Assembly (NCBI GenBank): GCA_050010315.1
Contig: JBEKLG010000040.1
Span: 1 to 14,226 of the forward strand
DNA from: Bog-793 sp050010315
GTDB lineage: Bacteria; Actinomycetota; Acidimicrobiia; Acidimicrobiales; Bog-793
Reading direction: 5' to 3'
Length of the DNA: 14,226 bases
Shown here: positions 1 to 7,586 of the stretch, piece after piece
How positions within the stretch are numbered: the stretch's first letter is position 1
Layout of the letters: the number at the start of each line of letters is the position of its first letter
Notes under the pieces: generated by a model
The model's database searches: none
What the model saw: the letters and a program-made list of their open reading frames with translations, nothing else
What the model was told of the DNA's origin: nothing
Program-made: the position numbers and the translations under genes

Positions 1-772
1 GCCGCACCGGTCGCGCCGCGATCGGCGCGGCGACAAGTCCGAGAAGGGCGAAGGTCCGCCACGGCGCGACCCCGGCCGACGAGACGAGCGCCACGACGAC
101 GACGGCGACGTACAAAAGGCGCGCCCGGTGGTCGCCGAGGCGAACGACGAGCGTCCGTTTGCCGGATCGTGCGTCGGTGCCGATGTCGCGCAGGTGGTCC
201 GACACGAGCAGCGCGACGGCCAGCAGGCCCACAGGAACCGAGGCCAGGTAGGCGATCGCCGGCAGCTCGCCCGACGTGACGTAGGTCGTCCCGACGACCG
301 CGACGAGGCCGAAGAACACGAAGACCGAGACCTCGCCGTATCCGGCGTAGCCGTATGGGCGGGGACCACCGGTATAGAACCAGGCGGCCGCGATCGCCGC
401 CGCGCCGACCGCGACCAGCCACGGCGACACCGCGATTGCGAGGACGAGGCCGGCGACCGCCCCGACGGCGAACGTCGCGACGGCGGCGAGACGGACCGCC
501 CCGGGGCTCGCGAGCCCCGAGGCGACGAGGCGAATCGGACCCACCCGCTCAGCGTCCGTGCCGCGCACGCCGTCCGAGTAGTCGTTCGCCAGGTTGGCTC
601 CGACCTGCATCGCCAGCGAGACGACGAGCGCGAGCGCGGCATGCCAGGCGACGACGTGGCCGGTCGAGCGCGCTACGGCGACGCCGACGGCGACGGGAGC
701 GACCGCGGCGGGAAGGGTGCGCGGTCGGGCCGCCCTGAGCCACTCAACTGCACCCGCCAACGGTGGCCTCAT
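1..772 (-). CDS. menA: 1,4-dihydroxy-2-naphthoate polyprenyltransferase (MenA), 3' end outside window
   Basis: This is an integral membrane UbiA-family prenyltransferase that attaches the polyprenyl tail to 1,4-dihydroxy-2-naphthoate, giving demethylmenaquinone. About 257 codons are visible, reading from 772 down to the left edge, with no stop inside the window. Near the N-terminus is WLRAARPRTLPAAVAPVAVG, a typical MenA opening. The first Asp-rich prenyl-diphosphate/Mg site is NLANDYSDGVRGTD, and the second is DHLRDIGTDARSGKRTL. Hydrophobic Ala/Val/Leu-rich helices lie between them. ATG at 772 is used; a G-run (GGGGGG) sits almost directly against it, unusually close, so TTG at 760 (preceded by GAGG) is an alternative. 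It lies 22 nt downstream of a menB remnant in the same direction, consistent with a former menB-menA operon. The identification is secure; only the C-terminus is unseen. Confidence 0.93.
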   Translation of the reverse strand, partial: MRPPLAGAVEWLRAARPRTLPAAVAPVAVGVAVARSTGHVVAWHAALALVVSLAMQVGANLANDYSDGVRGTDAERVGPIRLVASGLASPGAVRLAAVATFAVGAVAGLVLAIAVSPWLVAVGAAAIAAAWFYTGGPRPYGYAGYGEVSVFVFFGLVAVVGTTYVTSGELPAIAYLASVPVGLLAVALLVSDHLRDIGTDARSGKRTLVVRLGDHRARLLYVAVVVVALVSSAGVAPWRTFALLGLVAAPIAARPVR

Positions 773-794
773 TCCCCCCAGGATCGCCGAGCCC

Positions 795-1001
795 TCACGG
801 CCGACGGGGCAAGCGACGGAAGTCGGGTGGCCGCTGCTCGACGAAAGCGTCGCGCCCTGCCTGCGCCTCCTTGTCCATGTGATAAAGGATCGTCGCGTCC
901 CGGGCGAGCTGCCGGATACCGGCAAGACCGTCCTCGGCGGCGATCTCCTCGCAGTCGCCGCTCGCCTTCGAAGCGGGCAGGCCCAGCTCAGCAGTCGTCA
1001 T
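795..1001 (-). pseudogene. C-terminal remnant of 1,4-dihydroxy-2-naphthoyl-CoA synthase (MenB-like)
   Basis: The ORF of 68 codons matches only the end of the crotonase-fold enzyme MenB (family length about 270-300 aa). The recognisable part runs from about residue 10: GLAGIRQLARDATILYHM followed by KEAQAGRDAFVEQRPPDF and ending in RRLPRRP, the same order as the MenB tail (GLxxLAGNATMLFYM, EEGQEGRNAF, KRxPDF). The whole catalytic crotonase core, including the oxyanion-hole glycines, is absent, and an in-frame TAG lies a few codons upstream of the ATG. It sits 22 nt before menA and is divergent from a likewise truncated MenE-like ORF. It is most simply a relic. A retained short peptide made from the TAGCCT promoter-like element just upstream cannot be excluded, because the frame is open and unmutated in its conserved tail. 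Confidence 0.7.
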
Positions 1002-1009
1002 GAGGCCGT

Positions 1010-1016
1010 TAGGCTA
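1010..1016. promoter_or_regulatory. Palindromic -10-like element (TAGGCTA) between two divergent ORFs
   Basis: TAGGCTA reads as TAGGCT on the plus strand (1010-1015) and TAGCCT on the minus strand (1016-1011). Both fit the TANNNT pattern of actinobacterial -10 elements. On the plus strand it ends 7 nt before GTG 1023. On the minus strand it ends 9 nt before ATG 1001. No Shine-Dalgarno is seen on either side, so both transcripts could be leaderless or nearly so. No clear -35 was seen. Because bacterial -10 elements are partly symmetric, one such site can drive both directions; that this one does is inference. Confidence 0.4.
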
Positions 1017-1022
1017 CCGTGA

Positions 1023-1459
1023 GTGCGTCGGCTCGTCCCCCTGGACATGGCCGGCGACGAGGGATTCGTGGCGGCGCTGTGTTGCGCCCACGACGCCGGG
1101 GCGGTCTCACCGCGAGGCAAGCGCTGCTTCTGCGGGCGCATGTCCGACGTGATCGGCACCAAGGTCAAGTCGGTCTGGCCCACCCCGGTCGAAGCCGTAG
1201 CGCGCACCCACCCCGGCGTCGCCGACGCCGACGTCGGCGTTCCGGACCCCGCATGGGGCGAAGGCGGCGCCCCCGTCGTCGAGACGGGCCACGCCACGCC
1301 TCCGACCCTCGCCGAGCTGCGACAGCTCGTGCGCGGCGAGCTCGGAGCGGTCGCCGCGCCGAGGAAGCTCTTCATCGTCGAGGCCCTGCCCCGCACGGCA
1401 GCCGGCAAGGTCCGGCGCGACGCGGCGAGAGGCGCCATCACCGCCGGCGGAACCGGCCG

Positions 1460-1463
<4 letters not shown>
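1023..1463 (+). pseudogene. C-terminal remnant of an AMP-forming acyl-CoA ligase, probably o-succinylbenzoate-CoA ligase (MenE-like)
   Basis: The ORF of 146 codons covers only the small C-terminal subdomain (AMP-binding_C) of an ANL-superfamily ligase; a whole enzyme is usually 400-550 aa. Visible in order are a hinge-like GRMSDVIG, then VWPTPVEAVARTHPGVADAD (compare VxPxEVEAVLxxHPxVxxAAV), GVPDPAWGE, and PRTAAGKVRRD, which retains the conserved catalytic-type lysine. The N-terminal adenylation domain with its P-loop is absent. The normal Gly-Gly after the hinge is replaced by KV in IGTKVKSVWP, a sign of drift. Assignment to MenE rather than another ligase rests on the neighbouring menB tail and menA. 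The stop overlaps the next ATG (ATGA), so it may still be cotranscribed with the DUF255 gene. GTG 1023 is the likeliest start; ATG 1047 is possible. Confidence 0.65.
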
Positions 1464-3465
<2,002 letters not shown>

Positions 3466-3469
<4 letters not shown>

Positions 3470-4317
3470 CCTCGATCACGACGCCCCCGGTGCACCGCCG
3501 CATCCGCTTCCCGCGTCGCGTCCGCGTCGGCAGCCAACCGGCCGTCGTGCCTGGCACCGAGCTCACCTGTCTCGTGCTCTCGCCGGGTCCCGAGGAGTGG
3601 GTCGGCGTCGACCTCGCCTCGGGGGCGCTGTTGCGGTCCCGCCCCGAGCGTGGACGCGCCCTCCAGCGGGTGCGGACGCCGGACGGCACCCTGCGTCTCG
3701 CCGCACGCTTCGACGTCGTCGCCCTGACGCTCGCCGACGACGGGGAGCCGACGGACCCCGCCCGGCCCGAGGCGATCGTCGCGCTAGGCCCGCCGACTCT
3801 GCTCGGACGCGCCCGCCGCCGTCCGGCCCGGCGGCTGCTCGACCAGCTGGCATCGCCCGAACGCCGCGGCGCCTCGCTGCTGTCGACCTGGGGCCCGTCG
3901 ATCGCCTACATCGACCTCGACGGGACGGCCCAGTCGGTCGTCGTCATCGGGACCTCGCCGCGCGCCCTCGAACTCTCGGTGCGCCCCGACGGCGAGGTCA
4001 TCGCGACAGTCTCGTGGTCCGGGATCACCCAATCGGTGCTCGTCGGCGACCCGCTCGCGCGCCGGGCGGCCTTCGCGGCGGAGCACCCCCTGCGACGCGG
4101 CGAACTCGTCGAGATGCTCGGTTTCCGTCCGAGCTACCTCGTCTGCGGGCTCGCGGCCCTGCGTAAGGGTCACGCCTCCAAACTGGTCCTTGCCGTGCTG
4201 CCCCGCAGGGTGCCTCAGCGCTGGGCGCGCCGGCTGCGGAAGTTACTTTGGGAGGGAACCGGCAGCGAGGTCTTCGGCCATCGCCCAGCCGAACGCGACG
4301 AGGGTGTCTCGCCGTGA
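3466..4317 (+). CDS. Hypothetical protein of 283 aa, coupled to the DUF255 gene
   Basis: I do not recognise this protein. It starts at GTG 3466, overlapping the DUF255 stop by 4 nt, which suggests translational coupling. The N-terminal part has short beta-strand-like stretches (TELTCLVLSPGPEEWVGVDL, then GALLRSRPE) that could form a small barrel. An Arg-rich link around residues 110-130 follows (RARRRPARRLLDQLASPERR). The second half is again strand-rich (SIAYIDLDGTAQSVVVIG, SVRPDGEVIATVSWSGITQS) and ends in a basic segment before RKLLWEG. There is no signal peptide, membrane segment or cysteine pair. Codon use with G/C in third positions matches the neighbours, supporting a real gene. Its last 75 nt overlap the tail of the convergent gene ending at 4243. 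The two do not share function in any way I can see. Confidence 0.75.
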
Positions 4318-4911
4318 ACTGTCGAGCGGCATGAACAACTCGGCCAACTTCGCGGCCAGCGCGGGCGGCCGGCGGGGCGCGTAGTCGAGCATCCCCGTCG
4401 GGTTTGCGTCGCCCTTCACGAGAAAGACGCGGTCGTCGAGCCGCCCGTCGACGCCGAACCGCTTGGCGAGCCGCCGACCCCAGGCGCGCTCTTCGCCCGA
4501 GGGCTTGTGGCCGGGACGCGGCACGACATCGGCAAGCCCGCCGTAGCCGCGGAACGAAGCCGCGTTCGCCATCCGCGTCCCGACGAGCACGTCCTCGTCA
4601 GGGAAGGCGAGCACCGCCCGGCGGAACAGGTCGCGCATAATCGACTTCAGCGCCTGCTCGGCCGCGTTCGTGCGGGTGAACGCAGCGATGCCGACGAGAA
4701 GGCTCGGCGTCCCACCGATGCGTTCAAGCGTCGAGAAGGCGAAGCCGCGCAGCTTGTCCTGCTCGCGGGCGTGGGTGACGAGGACCCACTCCTCGCGCTG
4801 TTTGGAGAGGAAGCCGACCTCGTAGCCGTTCCCGTTCTCCGCACACAGGTCCGCGAACTCACCGAGCTCCGCGTCAGAAAGCGCTGTGCAGTCTTTCGTG
4901 GCGACGTCCAT
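4243..4911 (-). CDS. Conserved hypothetical protein, possibly GNAT-fold
   Basis: The product is 222 aa if begun at ATG 4911 (MDVATKDCTALSDAELGEF). The frame stays open to ATG 4962 and TTG 4989. I prefer 4911 because the conserved-looking sequence begins just after it and the upstream residues are low quality. The order of segments (VGFLSKQREEWVLVTHARE, then KLRGFAFSTLERIGGTPSLL, then RNAxxxY-like ANAASFRGYGG) resembles the strand-strand-helix layout and C-terminal Asn/Tyr region of GNAT acetyltransferases. No clear acetyl-CoA loop (Q/RxxGxG/A) is visible, so the activity is unproven. It is convergent with, and overlaps by 75 nt, the 3' end of the 283-aa gene. A possible -10 (TAGACT, 5037-5032) and a small hairpin lie upstream. 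Confidence 0.72.
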   Translation of the reverse strand: MDVATKDCTALSDAELGEFADLCAENGNGYEVGFLSKQREEWVLVTHAREQDKLRGFAFSTLERIGGTPSLLVGIAAFTRTNAAEQALKSIMRDLFRRAVLAFPDEDVLVGTRMANAASFRGYGGLADVVPRPGHKPSGEERAWGRRLAKRFGVDGRLDDRVFLVKGDANPTGMLDYAPRRPPALAAKLAELFMPLDSSRRDTLVAFGWAMAEDLAAGSLPK

Positions 4912-4993
4912 CACGCTTGCAAGCCTCTCACTGCTCAACTGCCCTGCCACGTGCCGAGTCATCCGAGCGACCCGCCATCTGGCTTCCAACGAC

Positions 4994-5008
4994 CAGGCGA
5001 AACGCCTG
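4994..5008. repeat. Small hairpin in the leader of the GNAT-like gene
   Basis: CAGGCG AAA CGCCTG is a perfect 6-bp stem with a 3-nt loop. It lies 83 nt before ATG 4911 on the minus strand and inside the putative transcript starting from the TAGACT element. It has no T-tract on either side, so it is not a classical terminator. Confidence 0.4.
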
Positions 5009-5031
5009 CTCGCGGCGATGGGGACAACTCC

Positions 5032-5037
5032 AGTCTA
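5032..5037 (-). promoter_or_regulatory. Possible -10 element (TAGACT) for the GNAT-like gene
   Basis: On the minus strand, TAGACT fits TANNNT. It would place a transcription start near 5025, giving a leader of roughly 110 nt to ATG 4911. No good -35 was seen at the expected distance, so this is a weak call. Confidence 0.25.
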
Positions 5038-5081
5038 CGGGAACTGTGGGAGGGAACGCCACGGGGTGTCGATCCCCGCCG

Positions 5082-5126
5082 GAAAGCGACCGACGACGAG
5101 CCGGTTCGCCGCCGCCAGTCGCTTTC
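5082..5126. repeat. 9-bp inverted repeat with a 27-nt loop
   Basis: GAAAGCGAC (5082-5090) is the exact reverse complement of GTCGCTTTC (5118-5126). The intervening bases are GC-rich and could add internal pairing. It lies in the non-coding stretch upstream of the GNAT-like gene and could be an RNA structure or a protein site. No function can be assigned. Confidence 0.45.
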
Positions 5127-5517
5127 TCGCCGGACGGTGAGCGCACCCGTCCAGATCCGTCACGTCGCGCGCCCAACGAAGCGTTCCTGGGGCGCCCGGG
5201 CCCGAGGACAGCACAGCCCAGACGGTCGCGGGAAAACGTCCGTTGCTACGGGGCACGCCACGCTTGCGATCTCTCACCCGAGGAAGTGCCAACCCTGCTT
5301 AGCGGCCGACCGATCGCTAACCGGAAGGCGGCAGCCCCCTGCAGAGCGCCAGGTTGCCGATTCTTCCGAAGTCGGCGGCAGTGCGGAGACGGTCGCCTGG
5401 GGGTGAGGCGCGAGCTACCTGACGGCCATCGCAACTACCTGCCGGGAGTTTGCCTTCGCCTGGGGGTTCCGCAGGTCAGCCAAGCCAAGCGGAAACAGCG
5501 GGCTTCGCCGAGTCCGC

Positions 5518-6717
5518 CTAGCGGGTGTAAGGCGCTCGCTTCACCGCCGACCGGAGAGGACTGCGGCGCTCGGATCTGACCCTCACTAAACGTCGGCTCT
5601 TCTCGGCCCTCTTGCCGCCGCCCGCCGTCGCGACCAACAGCTCCCGGAGCGGGTTGCGTGCCACACGGACAAGGACCGCCCGTCCCGCCGGCGTGAGCCG
5701 GAGGAAGACGGTCGCGGTCCTGCCCTTGGCAATCTTGTAGGCGGCGCCCGCGAGCAACCGACCCTTGCCCGCCGTCTTCTCCAACTGCACCGATCCCGAA
5801 CACGCGGCGCCGACACAACTGAGCTTCACCGGCGCGGTGGCCGCCCGAGACTTGGTGAGGACGACTGTCATCGAGTCAATGACAATCCTCGCCTCCATGC
5901 TCCGTCGCGACGCAGCCCTCTTTGCCTTCGCGGTCGTCTTCGCCTTCGGTCCAGCCGCCGGGCTCGCCGCCGTTGCAGTGGCAGCGAGCGTCGTGAAGCT
6001 CTCGGTGGGACTCCAGGCGTACCGGCTGGTGTCGGTGGTGTCGCGCGCGAAGAGGAAGACGTAGTAGGTCGTGTCCGGCTTGAGACCCGTCACGTCCGCC
6101 GAAACGACGACGGGCGAGCTGCCGGTACCGGCGGAGGCGAATCCCGTATCCCACGGCGTGTCCACTTCGGACAGGCCGTAGTAGAAGGTGTAGGTGGTCG
6201 CGACCCCGATCGGGTTCACCGTGCCGTGCAGTGTTGCCGCCGTCGGGACGACGTCCGTCGCCGCGTCACCCGTCACACTCGGCGCGGTCGCCGGGGACGT
6301 CGGCGACATGGCCGACGCCATAAAGGTCACGTTGTCGCTCCGCACGGTGACCCCGTCGGCGTTGGTCGCGTAGAGCCAGACCCAGTAGGTCGCGTTCGGC
6401 AACAGACCGTAGGCGTCCGCCGACACGGCGACCGGCGAGGTTCCCGAGCCGACCGGTGTGGGCGGCGTTGTCACGCTCGGGAGGCCGGACACCGGCTCGT
6501 ACACGAAATAGCAACTCGTCGACACCCCGTTCGGGTTCACGGATCCGTTCAGGGTCGCGGCCGTGAGCGTGATGCTCGACACCGCGGTCGCGGTCACGCT
6601 GGGCCCCTCGACGGCTCCGGCAGGGCCGGCCCCGACGAGGTCGAGCAATCCGGCGACGAGCACCGTGGCGAGAAGAAGAAGCGGAACAGCTGCGACAGAA
6701 CGAAGTCGTGTCGGCAT
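5518..6717 (-). CDS. Secreted protein with two FN3-like repeats and a basic C-terminal domain
   Basis: The 399-aa product starts at ATG 6717, which has a strong Shine-Dalgarno (AAGGGGGAG) 5 nt upstream; the frame continues upstream to 7035 but without a signal peptide. Residues 1-35 are an export signal (MPTRLR, then VPLLLLATVLVAGLLDLVGA, then AGA before VEG). Two repeats of about 95 aa follow (about 39-135 and 146-246), sharing TAATLNGSVNPNGV or TAATLHGTVNPIGV, GTSPVAVSAD or GSSPVVVSAD, and the LxPxxTYxVxL element of fibronectin type III-like domains. An Ala/Lys linker (about 247-272) leads to a domain of the type common in secreted actinobacterial proteins, with a probable disulfide pair in KLSCVGAACSGSVQL and GRTATVFLRLTPAGR. 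The last 40 residues are strongly basic. There is no sortase motif or terminal membrane helix, so it is probably secreted or wall-bound. It stands alone between gene-poor flanks. Ligand unknown. Confidence 0.85.
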   Translation of the reverse strand: MPTRLRSVAAVPLLLLATVLVAGLLDLVGAGPAGAVEGPSVTATAVSSITLTAATLNGSVNPNGVSTSCYFVYEPVSGLPSVTTPPTPVGSGTSPVAVSADAYGLLPNATYWVWLYATNADGVTVRSDNVTFMASAMSPTSPATAPSVTGDAATDVVPTAATLHGTVNPIGVATTYTFYYGLSEVDTPWDTGFASAGTGSSPVVVSADVTGLKPDTTYYVFLFARDTTDTSRYAWSPTESFTTLAATATAASPAAGPKAKTTAKAKRAASRRSMEARIVIDSMTVVLTKSRAATAPVKLSCVGAACSGSVQLEKTAGKGRLLAGAAYKIAKGRTATVFLRLTPAGRAVLVRVARNPLRELLVATAGGGKRAEKSRRLVRVRSERRSPLRSAVKRAPYTR

Positions 6718-6778
6718 CACTAACTCCCCCTTAGCGGCGTCTTCCGCGGGACGACCCACGATCACAGACCCCGGGCGC

Positions 6779-6811
6779 CCCCGTCCCGAGGTCGAGAAAG
6801 CCGAGACGGGG
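6779..6811. repeat. 7-bp inverted repeat in the FN3 gene leader
   Basis: CCCCGTC (6779-6785) pairs with GACGGGG (6805-6811) across a 19-nt loop. It lies about 60 nt upstream of ATG 6717 on the minus strand. It could be a leader structure or part of an attenuator, but a T-tract is absent. Confidence 0.3.
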
Positions 6812-7070
6812 CGACCCCGATGTCGGGGCGAGGTGATGCCGACAACTGATCGCGGGGCACGGGCCGCCTGGCCGGGACGGGCGGACCTCGGCGCCCCCGG
6901 CGGGACAGGCGCGCCTCGCTGCCGCGGTGTCGCGGCAAACCAGGACCGCTTCGCGGCTGGGAACAGCTCGCCCGACCCGGCAGAACGCCGTGGCCGATAC
7001 CGCGAGGAGGAGGTACTCCCAGGGGTCCGCGGCACGATCCGGGTTCGCCGCGGGTTTCCACCCTGGCCGC

Positions 7071-7287
7071 GACCACGCTACGCGTCGCCACTCACCGTGA
7101 GTTACGCGCAGGTTGCGCCAGACCACGCAGACATCGTCCACCTCGGAACCCGCCCGATGCAGACGCATCTAGGGCCAAGTTCCCCGCCTCATCGCAGTGG
7201 GGACGCAGTCCAGGCAACGCGCGACCCTGGTCAGTCGGGATCATTCCTGGCACAGATTGACCACGCCCGACAATGGACCGACCACGC
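7071..7287. repeat. Four dispersed copies of the 8-mer GACCACGC
   Basis: Exact copies begin at 7071, 7121, 7259 and 7280, all in the same orientation, within 217 bases of non-coding DNA upstream of the FN3 gene (minus strand GCGTGGTC). Spacings are 50, 138 and 21 nt. Four same-strand copies of an 8-mer in this length is more than chance would usually give even at high GC. They could be transcription-factor sites; no factor can be named. Confidence 0.4.
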
Positions 7288-7374
7288 AAAGTGAGCGTGT
7301 GCCCCGAGCCGCCTCGCTGCTGGCCAACACGGAGCGTGGCCGCCGCCCCGGTCGAGGCCCGCCGACCGGCTGAC

Positions 7375-7408
7375 GCGGCCGGGTTTGGTACGCCAAAGGC
7401 GCGGCCGC
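7375..7408. repeat. Two-part hairpin with a TACG loop
   Basis: GCGGCC (7375-7380) pairs with GGCCGC (7403-7408), and inside it TTTGG (7384-7388) pairs with CCAAA (7393-7397) around the loop TACG. An internal loop (GGG opposite GGCGC) separates the two stems. UNCG-class loops stabilise RNA hairpins, though the closing pair here is G-C rather than the preferred C-G. No T-tract follows on either strand. It lies about 180 nt past the dnaE stop, so it could be in the dnaE 3' region. Confidence 0.4.
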
Positions 7409-7586
7409 GGCGCACAAGGGAGCCCTCGCGTCGGTCGCCTTCGCCGCCGTCGGGCTGGCGACCGGCGGGCTAGACGACTCCTATAGAGCGCCGGACGGAC
7501 CATCCCCGCTCGCGCCTCGAAAAGGTGACGAGCCGCCTCTGCGTAGCGTTGGGTCCTCGCGGTTTATCTCACGGCACCGCTGGGCC

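Larger units (their letters stand above)
4912..5517. other. About 600-nt stretch without a convincing gene
   Basis: This lies between the start of the GNAT-like gene and the end of the FN3 gene, both on the minus strand, so it holds the 3' region of one and the 5' region of the other. ORFs in it are short or lack the codon bias and domain signatures of neighbouring genes. Visible structure is a small hairpin at 4994-5008, a palindrome GCTTGCAAGC at 4914-4923, and a 9-bp inverted repeat at 5082-5126. I compared the minus strand by eye with the common riboswitch cores (TPP, cobalamin, c-di-GMP, c-di-AMP) and found no match. No tRNA was seen. Confidence 0.6.
6718..7586. other. About 870-nt stretch without a convincing gene
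   Basis: This separates the end of dnaE from the start of the FN3 gene. Several ORFs cross it on both strands but none shows a known domain, a Shine-Dalgarno with a sensible start, or the codon pattern of neighbouring genes. It contains the FN3 leader (Shine-Dalgarno only; no clear promoter), an inverted repeat at 6779-6811, four copies of GACCACGC (7071-7287) and a hairpin at 7375-7408. It may be decayed coding DNA, but I see no surviving protein signature. No tRNA, integrase or insertion sequence end was recognised. Confidence 0.6.

Noticed and set aside
128..1003. 291-codon plus-strand ORF over menA
   Set aside because: It is low complexity and antisense to MenA, whose two Asp-rich prenyltransferase motifs are clear on the minus strand.
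1019..1459. Upstream in-frame extension of the DUF255 gene to 816 aa
   Set aside because: The extension is Arg-rich, overlaps the MenE-like frame, and the family's own N-terminus begins exactly at ATG 1460.
4912..5517. Riboswitch on the minus strand ahead of the GNAT-like gene
   Set aside because: Short resemblances to TPP, c-di-GMP and c-di-AMP cores did not extend to the required conserved pairs and loops.
6718..7035. N-terminal extension of the FN3 protein
   Set aside because: The signal peptide and Shine-Dalgarno both place the start at ATG 6717; the extension is Arg/Pro-rich without features.
7471..7490. TATAGA as a promoter -10 at 7482
   Set aside because: There is no -35 at the right distance and no gene follows on the plus strand.
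6731..7503. Small minus-strand ORFs between dnaE and the FN3 gene
   Set aside because: They overlap each other in different frames and show no domain, Shine-Dalgarno or codon pattern like the neighbours.
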